DNA from: Chlorops oryzae
Taxonomy: Eukaryota > Arthropoda > Insecta > Diptera > Chloropidae
Assembly: GCA_020466095.1 (NCBI GenBank)
Contig: CM035808.1
Coordinates: 17,649,853 to 17,713,852 of the forward strand
DNA: 64,000 nucleotides
Reading direction: 5' to 3'
This document shows, in pieces, positions 35,066-46,448 of the stretch. Below the pieces are notes generated by a model. That model was given only the letters and a program-made list of their open reading frames with translations. It did no database searches and was not told the origin of the DNA. Every line of letters starts with the position of its first letter. Positions within the stretch are counted from its first letter, which is position 1. A program made the position numbers and the translations under genes.

Positions 35066-35820
35066 TCCATTGCAATTGAGGTTTTTCATAGCCTTTATGT
35101 AATGCAAATTGACACGAAATTACGGAACTAACAAAATCTATGCAAAAAAAAAATGATACTCTAAATATATTTCCCTCAAGGTGTTTCGCCTATCTGAATT
35201 ACATATGTAGGTAAAAATAAATGGACATGAGAGGCATTCGGAATTTATATGCAATCAAAATTCCAAATTCCAACTTGATAACGTTCGACTGAATGAAAAA
35301 TTCCCCAATGGACATGTTCAATTCCAACTATTCAGACACTCCATAAATATCCACGACATACCACGACAGAGAAAAGGACAAAAAATAAAAAAACAGAAAA
35401 CAAATAAAAAAAATAAAAAATTAAAATACACAAAGTATCCTTGGAGGAAGTGTTGTGGGCTGAAATGTTTCTCATAAGCCAGAATTATTGGCAGGAAATG
35501 CGGCAAGAGGAAAAGGCTTAAAGCGATACGGTGAGTATCGTTGACGATGGAAAAATGCCACGGCCACAAGGGACTAATCAAACCGAAACGTGTAACTTAC
35601 AAACGTTTCCGAATGGATCGAAAAAAAGAAAACGAATTACTTTGTCACTTTTTCAAGACATTTTTTTGATATCAGGAAAACATTTTCACATAACAAATTT
35701 TTGTTTAATGTTTTGAAAGCTTTTCCCCGATAAAAAAGAAACTTAAACTTTAAGATGAATGAATTTCGCAAGAATTTTTCTTTCCACTAAAATCTGGATT
35801 TCTCTTTTCTCCTTTTACAG
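35066..35820. other. Non-coding; presumably intron upstream of the first visible exon
   Basis: AT-rich. A polypyrimidine tract and TTTTACAG acceptor close it at 35,820. No other feature seen. Confidence 0.35.
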
Positions 35821-35951
35821 CCTGGGACATTGGGAATTCAGTGCAGGACGCTTTCGTGATTGCCGTCGAAGATCATGCGAGGGAGAGGCTGCAACGTTTG
35901 GCAGCCCTAAACCGAGTCACTCCCGTCGATATAACGCAGCTGTCGAAAAAG
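35821..35951 (+). CDS. Internal coding exon 1 of an unrecognised host gene
   Basis: The exon is bounded by a classic acceptor (TTTCTCCTTTTACAG, ends 35,820) and a donor (AAG|GTGAGC, from 35,952). It starts with two bases that complete a codon begun in an unseen upstream exon and ends exactly on a codon boundary. It encodes 43 residues beginning WDIGNSVQDAFVIAVED, continuing HARERLQRLAALNRV, and ending TPVDITQLSKK. The charged HARERLQRLAALNR part looks like an amphipathic helix. It lacks a start codon. The phase agrees with the exon at 44,129. No family is recognised and function is unknown. The promoter and first exon lie outside what can be identified here. Confidence 0.75.
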
Positions 35952-36980
35952 GTGAGCATAAAGCGTTTTCCTATTGTAAATTCTGATTACATTTCTTTAT
36001 GCTTAAGGTCCTTCGCTGCTATCAATTTCCTTTTCCAATATTACTGCCCTCGAAATTGAGTAGAATTTGGGAGAAAAAAAACTTATTAAAAAAAAACAAT
36101 TCAATTTTCAACGTCAATAAAAGATATTCCCAACGCTTTTTTTCCCTCCCCCAGTTCGTTCAAAACGTCTTTCAAATTTTATGAATTTTCAGTAATTCTC
36201 AATGCAAAAGTTATGAGAATAACTAACAGAAAAAAAAAAATCAAAAAAATTGAGGGAAGCCTTTTCTTCTCGACGACTCTTGACGAAAGTCGCGAAAAAT
36301 TCTTCTCAAGTTCTTGTTATCCTCATTGTTTGTTGGCTTTATAGAATTTTCGGTCCAATATTTTTTTTTTTTGGCACTTCCGTTCCAGCCATTTTTATTA
36401 CTTCCATTGAAGCGTTCAATGGCCGAAGCGCAGCAGCTTTGCAGTTCCTTTTTCCATTCGACTTTACTTCTCGAAGTTGTAGTTGTAAATTTTCTGTTGT
36501 TCTTTTCCATACTTGAGCGAATTTTGAGGCTTTTCTCGTCTTTATGTTGAGCAAATTGTGCTTTAATAAATTTCGCTTTCGTTTCTCGTTTTTTTTTCGG
36601 ATTTGTTTTTTTTTTTTTTGTTTGGTCCTTGTTTGGTGCTTTCGTAAAAAAAACGCTGCTACTTTTGTGTGGATTTTCTTTGGAGAATTTTTCAAAAGTT
36701 TCTATTTATATTGCTCGATTCGTTGATTTTACAGCTCTTCGCCATTTGGTTCTTCTTTGTTTCTCTTGGGAGTTTGGAAAATTATATGAAAATTGTATTC
36801 TTTATTTCTTTTTTCTTTTCTTAGCTTTTTGTTTTTTTCTTGAGGGATTCATGGAATTATGGCTTAAAGTTTTTTAAGTTTCTTTTTGATGAGAAAATCA
36901 TATTTTTGACGGGCATGCACAGTGATTTTTGATTCGACGAAATATGTACTTGTAATGTGTGTATGTAATTATGTATTTTG

Positions 36981-37396
36981 CTGCGGATGCCACTTAGACC
37001 GTTTACTGGCCCATTGTGATACCGCGACGGGTTTTCTTGTGTTTGTTTCAGTGTATCGGTCCGACTCTGGATATTGTGACTAAAATTCTCCTTTTTTTAA
37101 ATAGATATGGAAAGGAAAATTATGTGTATGGGTCAAATACTCATTCCCCATCAAATTTATTCCCCCAAATATTTGAAAAAGAAGAAGTTTACTCTCGAGA
37201 AAAGTAAATTCCTTCCCAGGGGCTATTCAGAATCGGGCTGTATGTCTTTTTATGTTGTGCGCCCCTAACATGCGATTTTTGCAAAACCAGTGCTAGGCTT
37301 GGAATATTACACTCCGTTTCGCCTCTGCTGGGAATCGAACCTTGGACCCCGGGATCAAGAGCATAGCACGCATCCCTTACGCTATCCCAGAGCTAC
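36981..37396 (-). mobile_element. tRNA-derived SINE (family B), minus strand, split by a MITE
   Basis: Minus-strand family-B SINE: its 5' end complement ATCCCAGAGC lies near 37,396, and its B-box complement GGGAATCGAACC lies near 37,330. The 3' part GCCACTTAGACCG lies near 36,990. The body is interrupted at 37,057-37,240. Outside the insertion it matches the copies at 9,314 and 48,864. Confidence 0.82.
37057..37240. mobile_element. CAGC-type MITE inserted in a SINE (copy 1)
   Basis: The right end AATCGGGCTG is well preserved; the left end CGGTCCGACTCTGGATATT is degraded. TAT flanks both sides (37,054-37,056 and 37,241-37,243). The interior TCTCGAGAAAAGTAAATTCC and GGGTATGGGTCAAATAC-type sequence matches the copy at 51,580. 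Confidence 0.77.
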
Positions 37397-37972
37397 AATA
37401 GTTGTAATACTTAATAAAAAAAAAATAGATTTAGAAGGAAACAAGTTTTATTGAGTTCCAAGACTGTTCTGAATATGCCATTGCTTCTTTTTGTTACCCC
37501 TTTGAAGGTGATAAAAACCTCTTTACATCTAAAATCTAAAAAAGTTTGTTTTGGCATTTTCATACTCTTATCGCCCATTTACTTCAAAAAATTTCATATC
37601 TCAAAATTCGATTTTGAGAAAAACGCGTTTAAAGTTTTCAATTCACTTCCATTTTGATGCAAAAAGAAGGCTTTATTCTCTTCCCATAAAGAGAGTATAC
37701 TAAGTGTTGTTACGAAATTTGTACACAATGTGAGGTAGAACACACAGAATATTTCCTCATCATTAACTCAAAAATCCTGTTTTTTAACATATGACACTCT
37801 TAATGTAAATGAGCAATATAATAACCAAATAAATATTTGAAAAAGATAATCTCTTTGTGAATACCCTCTTTGTACCTATATCTGGTGCTTAAGAAGGATG
37901 TGATTTGAGGTATTCAAACCACCTTTAAAAGGCGAAAATTCACAGAAGAATGCGAAACATTACTAACAATAT

Positions 37973-38183
37973 CAGCTCTGTTCTAAATAAATATTCCCCG
38001 GGATTTTTTTCCTTAAAAATTTCTCCCCGTTGAAAAAGTACTCAAATGTTAAATGTAAGAAAGAAAGTGTTCAAAAATGTTAGAGGCTCCACTTGTATTC
38101 CCTTCCCGCTGTGCTTAGAATGGGAGATTTTTTTTTTCAAATGCGCAGAGAAAAATTCTCCGGGAATATCTAGAACCATGCTG
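37973..38183. mobile_element. CAGC-type MITE (copy 2, diverged)
   Basis: The left end CAGCTCTGTTCTAAATAAATATTCCCCGGG and the right-end complement CAGCATGGTTCTAGATATTCCC are related inverted ends. TAT flanks both sides (37,970-37,972 and 38,184-38,186). The interior differs from copies 1 and 3, so this is a sister subfamily. Confidence 0.6.
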
Positions 38184-40336
38184 TATACATTTTTCCAGCG
38201 TCCAAGGGCCCTCCCAAAATAATTTTCTCCGTACAACTCTCTTCTAGGTTGAATTACTTCCGTCCACTTTCCGTCAAATAATTTTTATTAATTTTCATTT
38301 ATGTTTAAAGTTGCCGGATTCTTATAACGATGAGTTATGAAGTAGGGTCTATCGGTGGCAGTAATGCCGGGTACCAACTAGTAGCGGGCTCTCGAGCGCC
38401 CAAATAAAATACTATCCAATTAATAAAAAAATTTGTTTCGTCTTTTGCTTTAAAGTTTTAAAATTAAGATGCCCCCATACCGATTGAAGCCCACCAAGCA
38501 GCGTGATACTTTTATATGCTCCTGGTTAGCCCTTTTAAGTCATAATTGGCATCAATTTCCGACGAGTGCCATTGTTCAAAGTGAACTTCACCATGTCACG
38601 TCAGTTTAAAATTAAAAAGCTTTGATGCTTAAGTAGTCGTATAAATGACGCAAAACATAATAGAAACATAAAATTCTTGTTAAAAAAACATGAAACGAAA
38701 CGAGTGAAACTGGAAGCCCGAAATTTTGAAGTGTGCCAAACTATCGCTGTCTGGACGGCCTTTGGGGCCGTCTCAAATTGATTGGCAGTAAAATTCATTA
38801 ACCGTCAGTCCGTCTATCGGTCCGTGCCTCAGTCAATCAAACCAACCCCAAGAAGGCGAATTGTTCGCCCAATTGATTGTGTTAAAAGCCGACATTCAGT
38901 TTGAACAATTTCCAAAAAAAAAAAAAAGGAAATCTTTAAGGAGCTTAAGAAAAGCCGCTTAATTTGGTTAAAGCTTGTGTCAGCAGGTCAAAATGATAGC
39001 CTTTTGTGTTGCCAATTGGTGAGGTGGAATGGCATGAACTTATTTGTTGCCTTCAAGTGTTGAAATGGAATACTTTTCATTTAAGTATATTGAAGAAAAC
39101 ATTTCGAGTTCACAAAGGTGGAGCCAAAAATGATAAATAACGATAGACTCAATCCAATCAGAACTGCAAAATATTTTAATTTTCCTAAAATCCATTTTTT
39201 TTTTTTATTGGTCTTCCTTTTAATTAAAATTCCAGTCGCCCACGCATGCAAAAACTTCAGTCACAAAGCTCAAATGTATCTTTAACTCATTCGAATGTCA
39301 ATTCAAATCAATGTGCTTCATCACAATTTAGAGGTGTGCCCCCGGAGAGCCTTTATTCTCATAACGCACACGTCTCGACAGCTTGTCATTTACATAAATT
39401 GTTACAGCCATCTCACATGTTATGCGAATTAAACCTTTTCCGCCCGAATGCACTGAGAGAAAAAATGTATGAGAAGTATTGAAGTCTTCGTGATGAGAAT
39501 TTTCGTTTTATTAAATTTTCCATTAAATTATTTTCATGTGTTTTTATATTTAAATGCATAGCACCTGGCTTCGAAGACCATCGGTGAAAAACCATGAAAT
39601 CTAAAAAGACATGACACAACAAAAGGCAGTAAAAATTATTAATTGAACGTTAATTTTAAATCGAAATTTTATCAAATTTGTTGGTATGAAATATTTTAAC
39701 CCTTTATCGCCTACGAATCCCTATATGGATTGGAATCATATGTAGGTATTTTTTTTATCAAAATCTTTGGAAATATCCTTCGGAATTTTTTCCCTAGAAG
39801 TTTTCCTACATGGAAATGAAAGAATTATAAGCGTCAGTAAAGGAAAGAATTCTTTAAAAAATTCGGAATTCTTGTTCCCTTCATATCCCCTTTCCCGGTG
39901 TGCTTAGAAAGGCAGAAGGAAATAAATTTGATTTTAACTCCGTATGTTCTGCAAATGACTACACGTGACTTGAAAGGGTTCCACCATATATGGTAATGTC
40001 ACCTATTGTGCACCCCCTAAGCAAAAGCTTAAATAAAAATTTGGTGAAGAAGGTTAACCGTGGTTTTTATATATCATTCGTAAATCGATATTAATAGGAA
40101 ACTTTCCATGGTAGTAGATCTTCAAAATGTTGTCTATAAAAAAAAAAATATTACTTTGAAAAAAATGTAGAAGTTTTGTGTGGGAAAAAGTGCAACCTTG
40201 AGTGGACCGTCTGAAGAAAATTTTTAAAAAATGGTCGAAAGTCCAAAAAAACCACATAACTACAGAAGTTTTTGAACTGAGCTTGAGAAAAAGCCTTTAA
40301 TCCTGATTTACTGCTCGACGAAATTCCCAAATGATA

Positions 40337-40942
40337 TTTATAAGCAGTGATGTACCATCGGGAAAATACCCAAAATACCATGATGGGTATTTTCCCGAAC
40401 CTCTTGAAAACACCCGAAATTCGGGTTTTTTCTTTTTTTATATTTTACAGCTGAAAAATATTAGTTTTCTATCAAAAATTTCATTCCTGGCTTTTTTATA
40501 CTATTTAAACATCACTATCATAAATCAAAAACGGAAAGAACCTTTAGCACTTTTGGATGGATACACAATAAGAAACGAAATCGATTAACTACAGAAAGGG
40601 CAGGAAAACTGACTTATCTCTCCTACAATTTTTAACTGTGCAAAGAAGTGTTGGATGGGCACTATGATGTTGATCCAAATGATGAACCCCCCGACTTTTC
40701 GGACAGTTCCGATAGTCAGTAAAAACTTTTTCAATAAAAATACCGTCAAAAAAAATTCATAAATTTTCGTAAATTCCGCTTTTATTAAAAAATTTTCAAT
40801 TTATTAAGATTTTATCGCCAAATTAAATGACCAGTTGGAAAAAACCCAATTTACCGGCGAAAACACCAATTTACCGGGTTTTTTCGTCGGGAATTTACCC
40901 CGAAGATGAAAATACCCATTTTGGTACATCACTGTTTATAAG
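40337..40942 (+). mobile_element. Internally deleted hAT transposon with perfect 8-bp TSD
   Basis: The body 40,345-40,934 (590 bp) has perfect 12-bp ends CAGTGATGTACC...GGTACATCACTG. It is flanked by identical TTTATAAG (40,337-40,344 and 40,935-40,942). Subterminal GGGTATTTTCCCG/AAATACCC and ACCGGGTTTTTTCG motifs form further short hairpins. It contains the decayed 3' end of a hAT transposase gene (separate entry), so it descends from an autonomous element by internal deletion. Confidence 0.92.
40543..40722 (+). pseudogene. hAT transposase C-terminal remnant
   Basis: In one frame it reads FSTFGWIHNKKRNRL, then TTERAGKLTYLSYN, then a stop (TAA, 40,633-40,635). The same frame continues LCKEVLDGHYDVDPNDEPPD and ends SDSSDSQ at 40,722. 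The NRL..ERA.KL.Y...N pattern followed by an acidic tail is characteristic of the hATC dimerisation region at the C-terminus of hAT transposases. The catalytic domain is absent. The in-frame stop and lack of an upstream frame show that it is dead. Confidence 0.78.
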
Positions 40943-41372
40943 TCACCAAAAAATTTAATAAAGCTCATAAAACTAGTTAACACTGTTCCAAAGTGTATTT
41001 ATATTCATAAATATGCTCAATTTATATTAAGAATGAGAAATTTTGACGTCCACTCAAGATTGCAAGCAGTGGTCCACTCTAGGTGAATCATACGATTTCA
41101 AGTGAGCCACCAAAACTTATTCCAACATTTAAATAAATTTCGAAATGATTTTGAACTATCAAGTTCAATGCCCAAACTAACAAGAAATATGCTTCTTAAG
41201 TTTAAAAAGTCGTTTGTGGCACTATTCGTAGCAGGCACAAAGATGCACAATTTTTTCAAACGCAAATTATTTTCGCAATTTTTTGTTTGTTTTTTTTTTT
41301 TTGAAGCGCTCGCTTTTAAGCAAAAAGCTTTATAACTTACTGTTTACATTCGCAGTGAAGTTGGCTGTAGTA

Positions 41373-41908
41373 TTAGTTTAACATTTTAGCTGTCACAACA
41401 TAGTAAACATTCAAGTGGTCCACTCTAAGTGACAGTCCACTTAAGGTGATTTTACCCTTTACTTTAATACAGTACAACAATTCCGCGTCGTCAGCGCCTT
41501 TGTAGAGTTTCGGAGCAATTCTCTCCTCATAAATACCAGCAGTCACCACCACCTTTTCCGAGGGGCCGTATTCAAAGACTGGGCAGAATAGTAAAACACA
41601 TTCTGCGGCCCCCGGTCCGTGTGGCATCATTTTCAATAAAAAAATACTTCCTCTTCCCGCCGATAGAAATTTCTAAGGAAAAAAATCCGCAGGGGATTCT
41701 TAATTTCGAACAGGGATGAGTTATTTTTGAAGCCTATATAAATCCATTTACTAGGAAAAAATAGTTTTCCCCCACTTTTTTTTTTATATATATCTTGCAG
41801 TAAAGGGTTACAAGAATCAATTTTATTTAAGCAACACTTAACTGTTAAACTGTCTGTTAACCCTTTCACTTCAAAACAATTCTCTTGTTTCTGAAATTCT
41901 TTCATCAA
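41373..41908 (-). other. Unassigned minus-strand open frames
   Basis: Two adjacent open frames (87 and 91 codons; 41,373-41,636 and 41,633-41,908) overlap by 4 bases just downstream of the membrane-protein candidate. Segments such as CVLLFCPVFEYGPSEKVV look protein-like but match no family I know. They might be a transposon relic, 3'UTR or chance. Confidence 0.2.
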
Positions 41909-42059
41909 AATTATGTCGAATCGGCAGAATCTCTTGATCTTCTATTCTTGATTTCCCCTTCAAGATGCTGGTAGACTTTTATCAACGTATACATTAAAAC
42001 GCCATATACAGCTAAAACCAAATGGGAATTAATAGATCCTTTAACCTCGTAACAATCGT

Positions 42060-42903
42060 TCACTCATACATACACAAATTCAAAGCATCGAAGAAAATTT
42101 TCGCTGCCAAATTCTCATCGTTGGGTACGGTCGTGTGAACGAAGGACACTGATGCAACAAATGCTGTATAATAACCTTGAACACAAAGGAACGGAATCAT
42201 CCATTTTACTCTCATCTGAAAATCGTTAAAAACAAAATTATATGTATGGCCAATTCCATTGCGACGGCCACACCCGTCACACTCACAATTAAGGTTTAAG
42301 TTGATAAAGGCCCAAATTTCGTACGCGAACTCGAACGGCCACATAAGCCCAAGATATGCTCCCATAACCATTAAAGAAAAAAGAAAAAAAGGGATGTGAT
42401 TCTCAAGAATGTCCAATTTTGAAAACGTTTCACAACAGTTGGAGACTGAAATTACATAAACAATTTCTGCTCAGAATGGATGTGACGGGTGTGACCTGTA
42501 ATGCCGTTTTACGTAGAATTGTTCATATATATACATAAGCGATAGCAAAAATTCCGGAGAAACTCATCAGTATGACTAAGGCTTCAGTCACCATGGCTAA
42601 GAATATGTAATCCTTCGATGGGGTATAGCAGTCTGGAAAAAATTGAAATTAATTAAAAAAATAATTTGAATGAATAAATATTGATTTTACATATGAACAT
42701 ATATGTGTATATAAAATGTGTATATATATGTATATATATATATATATATATTGATTTTTCTCACTCTGATATATAAAGGGTAAACCAATTGTTTTGTTTT
42801 CCGAATCCGATTTGATGCAATCATATTGCAGGTTGATTGAAATTAAGTTTACAACAATCAAACCGCACAATATGATCAATCCTATTGCGAGCAGTAAATG
42901 CAT
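42060..42903 (-). pseudogene. Small multi-exon four-TM membrane protein gene, frame broken as read
   Basis: Exon 1 (42,765-42,903) starts MHLLLAIGLIILCGLIVVN, a signal/TM segment, then a polar loop, and ends at CAGA|GTGAGA. Exon 2 (42,535-42,632; acceptor TTTTTTCCAG) fits its phase and gives NCYTPSKDYIF then TEALVILMSFSGIFAIAYV, a second TM. Exon 3 (acceptor TGTAATTTCAG, from 42,445) contains MVMGAYLGLMWPFEFAYEIW (third TM). A fourth segment (from ~42,215) gives WMIPFLCVQGYYTAFVASV (fourth TM) and a stop at 42,060. Exon 2 ends in phase 0 but the hydrophobic frame of exon 3 needs phase 1, and a T7/T6 homopolymer pair (~42,374-42,390) separates the two frames. So there is a base-count error, a true frameshift or a misread boundary. 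It lies antisense in the big intron. Expected length is ~185 residues; family unknown. Confidence 0.5.
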
Positions 42904-43315
42904 GAAAAATTTAGATTTCTTTTTCTTTTGAAAACTTATAGAAAACTTGCTTCGATTCCATTGAAATTCATTTTCATTAAAACTTCACAGAGTGTTTCGC
43001 TCATTCAAGCAGAGAGTTATTTAACTGATTTGAGGTAAAATTTGAATTTTTCATCAACGCAAGCAAAATAATTTTCAGCAATTGCCCGAAAGCGTTGCCC
43101 CAATGTAAGGTTGGCGCAACAGTTTCAGTGTTATGCATTTCTCGTTTAGTATGTTCGGGCAACGCTTTCACATTCAATGGCCTGAGTAATGGATTGCACA
43201 TAGTTCTTGTTTCGTTTGCTTTGAAGGGTTTTTATGAAATATAAATCGTGAGGATAAATGGAAATGGAAAAATGGAGTTCAAAATGAACCTTTAATGTCC
43301 CTTTTAAGCCTTTAA

Positions 43316-44056
43316 AGGGGGTTGTCTCATTGGGCAAAAATTTTTCCCCCATTTTTTTTTTTCATTTTTTATTGCTTGGATATTGGAGAATATCGTGCCA
43401 AAAGAGTTTTTTTGAAATTCAAAATAACTTAGGAGATATAGCCTTCTTTGTCGAGCAAGGTCTGCGCTGAAACGAGTAAATTTTGCGTTGCTTCCAACTT
43501 TAAACGCATTTATGTCGAAACCACTTTTTTTAAAACTGGCTGCCACGATTTATCCTGTCTAACTGGACCGATTTTAATGAAACAAATGGAAATCAACGCA
43601 GAATTGTCACCATTATGGCGTGAACCTCAATCATAATTTTAACAATTTTTTACTATTTTTTTTTCACACTGAACTTCAAAAAAAAATATACCCAAAATCG
43701 ATGTGTCATTTTTCAATGGCCGCCATTTTGTCAAAAAAAATCCCAAAATTATTTTGAAGGTTCGCGCCTTAATGACATCTATACTGATTATAACCCCGTT
43801 TTTATTTTTTATTTCGGACAACTTGGAGACCTGGAATCGTGGCAGCCAGCACTACACCTCATTTTTTTGAGCATCCACTTTGACGGCTGAGAACTTTTTG
43901 AAGCGCCCACACATAAAAAACAAAGTGCTTCTTTATTAACTTTCATTCATCCCTAACACATTAAAAAAAACTAAATTTAAAAAGAACTTTTCGTTTTCTG
44001 TCAGCAATGTTAAAAAAAAAAAGGTCCAAAAACAGCATCCCCTATGAGACAACCCC
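43316..44056. mobile_element. TTAA-type MITE (741 bp), second copy
   Basis: The left end TTAA-AGGGGGTTGTCTCATTGG and the right-end complement GGGGTTGTCTCATAGGGG are inverted, and the right TTAA has become ATAA. Most of the interior aligns with 15,086-15,678 (e.g. ACTTTAAACGC, ACGCAGAATTGTCACCATT, ATGGCCGCCATTTTGTCAAA, GACATCTATACTGATTATA). It has an extra ~120 bp near the left end. It ends 72 bp before the acceptor-bounded exon at 44,129. Confidence 0.82.
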
Positions 44057-44128
44057 ATAAAGCCTTTTTAGCCCAATGAAGACGAACTGAATACTAAAAA
44101 AAAAAAACACAAAATTCCCCAATTTCAG

Positions 44129-45046
44129 CTTCAACAATCCAAAACCGGCATTGTAACAACACAAAAACAGGATTTAAGCTTCCTCCATGAAGCCTCACCA
44201 ATCTATGTGACATCGTTCAACAGTAATCAGATCACCTGCAGCAGTTCAACCCTAACGACGGCAACATCCTCAACAGCGGGTCTTATAACATCGTCAACAA
44301 TATCAGCGGCTCAACCGATTATAACAACGGCAATAATTGAAACAACAACAAATACATCTGATCGCAATGCCAATAATACAACATCAGCGATAGTTAGTGC
44401 AACAGCAGCAGTTGTTGCGGCTGCAGCAACAAAAATCAACAAAAATAGTCTGTATGAAATTCAACCATTACCGCTGAACGTTCAACCGAACCAGCAACAG
44501 CAACAACAACAACAACAACAACAACAACGCCAATATATGACAGGTAAACTGCAACAATATCAACAACCCGTACCAGGTCATTTGCAACAACTAACAACAT
44601 CACAACAACAACAACCGAAATTAACCTTAGCTAGTAGCCTTCAACATTTAGCCGTTGCCGAAGAAGACGATGACGACGATGAGGATATTGTTGGCCCCGG
44701 AGCAAATTACTGTAGTATTAATTATATTAATTACAACAATAAGAGTTCCAAATTACCACAAATAACAAGTACAGCAGCTGTTGTGTCGGCAACGATAACA
44801 ACAACAGCCAGTGTCACGGCACCGATTGTTGCTGGACCAACACCAACGGCAGCGATTGCAACGACGACTGCATCAACAATAAATCAACAACCGTTACCGC
44901 AACAACAACTACCGCACCAACAACTACCGCAACAACAACACAAGCACGTACCACCGCCATTGCAATTATCGAATTCGATATTAGTTGATGCTCAAACATC
45001 CACATCACCGCTTCCGATTGCAGACAGCAACGTTGCAACGAAGTCT

Positions 45047-45077
<31 letters not shown>

Positions 45078-45496
45078 TCGTTGATGGCACTACAACACCA
45101 ACAACCGAATACTCAACGGCAATCACAAGCAGTCGTCTACAACAGGCATTCGCTGCCGCAGCAGTTGCTGAATCCGAAATTCAACAACAGCAACAGCAAC
45201 AATATGCATACATCAACAATAATCAAAATCAAAATCAACATCAAAATCAACACCAATCGCAACACCAACAGCCACTTCAGCAAGTGCAACAGCAAATTGC
45301 AACAAATTCTCATAATTTAAGTAGCAACAACAATAATAGCAATAATTCATTAGGCATCGCAACAACAGTGTCCAGCGATTTAGCTATAGGCAATCATAAA
45401 ACGACAAACGACGCGATTAGCAGAGTTGCCACTCATTTTAGCAATAATTGTGATTTATTAATACCAAATAATATAAAGCAACCACCGAGAAGAGAG
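44129..45496 (+). CDS. Large Gln/Asn/Thr-rich coding exon 2 of the host gene
   Basis: Acceptor CCAATTTCAG ends at 44,128; donor GAG|GTAACC starts at 45,497. The exon is exactly 456 codons, starting and ending on codon boundaries, so it joins exons 1 and 3 in frame. It begins LQQSKTGIVTTQKQDLSFLH and EASPIYVTSFNSNQ. Then come Thr/Ser/Ala-rich stretches, a ~12-residue Gln run (residues ~121-132, coded mostly by CAA), an acidic EEDDDDDED patch (~178-187), further Gln runs and an Asn/Ser-rich end. This is the profile of an intrinsically disordered region, as in many dipteran regulatory proteins. No folded domain, nuclear signal or enzyme motif is evident. Gene identity unknown. Confidence 0.85.
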
Positions 45497-45751
45497 GTAA
45501 CCAGACACTACCCAAGTCGTGTTGAGTGTTGTTGTTGTTATTGCATGCATTCATTTTAGAGATGAATTTCTCTTGGATTTTGTTCGTTTTGTTGATTTTT
45601 CGTTGTTTCGTATTATCTAATATTTTTTTCACAAATTTTCCAATTAAATTAATTAAAATAATTTCTTCAAATATTGCATGTTCGCTTCAAAGAAAGAAAA
45701 TCATATCATAATCGTTGCTATATAAAAGTTTTCCATTCCTTTGCCTTTCAG

Positions 45752-45954
45752 TTACTAAATACCTTTAATGAAAACGATGCCAGTCTCCAGGAGCAACAGC
45801 TACAACAGCAATCACATAGAAAGAGCATCGAAGGCGATGCCAGCAGCAGTTTGTTGAACGCAAATTTACAATTCATAACCAGTCCAAATAGTAGCATATC
45901 AAAAGGAAGAACTGAACTTTTATTAGGAGATCAAACATTAAGACAGGATTTAAG
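45752..45954 (+). CDS. Coding exon 3 of the host gene
   Basis: Acceptor TTTGCCTTTCAG ends at 45,751; donor AAG|GTGAGT starts at 45,955. The exon starts in phase 0 and ends with two bases of a split codon. It encodes LLNTFNENDASLQEQQLQQQ, then SHRKSIEGDASSSLLNANLQ, then FITSPNSSISKGRTELL and LGDQTLRQDL. It continues the Gln/Ser-rich, probably disordered region. The 255-bp intron before it is stop-rich. The gene must continue downstream, but I could not identify the next exon, so a long intron follows. Confidence 0.82.
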
Positions 45955-46448
45955 GTGAGTCCAGCATTCAATAATTTCTGCAATCAATCGCATAGTGAGA
46001 ATTCCACGGTCAATTGAAATGTTAAATATCGACATTCTTAAGCTCAGGTCCGCAGAGAAGATCAAGCCTAGGTGACGTTTTTGTCTTGAGGGAGCCCTTG
46101 AGTATTATGAAAAGTGCAAATCAAAAACAGGGTCATAACATAGCCATAGAGATGCTTTAAGGCGTATAGTCTTCTTTCTAAATTGAATTTTTTGAAGTTT
46201 TAAACTTTCAAATGATAGTCTTCAGGAGAGTTTAAAGGAGGTTTAATGATTTAATTGAAACATTTCGGAAAAATTCAAATACATATAGCAAAGGTATTTG
46301 ATTGAGGTAAACTGGTATGAAGACTAAAAGAATATGTTCCAAAATTTACATTTTTGAAGTTCTTTCCAGTTGAAGACTATGACCATAAGAAGCCTTAGAA
46401 AAATCCTGTGCCCTCAGAAAATTCCCAAAAGTACGACCAAGGTAGCTA
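45955..46448 (+). other. Intronic sequence after exon 3
   Basis: No exon with paired splice signals and matching phase is seen. AT-rich, otherwise unremarkable. Confidence 0.35.

Larger units (their letters stand above)
35952..44128 (+). other. 8.2-kb intron carrying transposons and an antisense gene candidate
   Basis: Lies between the donor GTGAGC and the acceptor CCCCAATTTCAG. It holds a minus-strand SINE, two CAGC-type MITEs, a hAT deletion element, a minus-strand multi-exon membrane-protein candidate and a TTAA MITE. The stretch 36,250-36,880 is poly-T-rich with many overlapping spurious frames. 38,184-40,336 and 40,943-41,372 hold nothing I can name. A GAGAAAAACGCGTTTAAAG motif at ~37,616-37,636 matches the inside of the TTAA family, so a fragment of it may lie there. 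At ~39,890-39,910 a CTTTCCCGGTGTGCTTAGAAAGG segment recalls the MITE at 37,973. Confidence 0.7.

Noticed and set aside
36241..36877. Cluster of overlapping Phe/Lys-rich frames on both strands
   Set aside because: Poly-T/poly-A-rich intronic DNA gives open frames in many phases; none has protein-like features.
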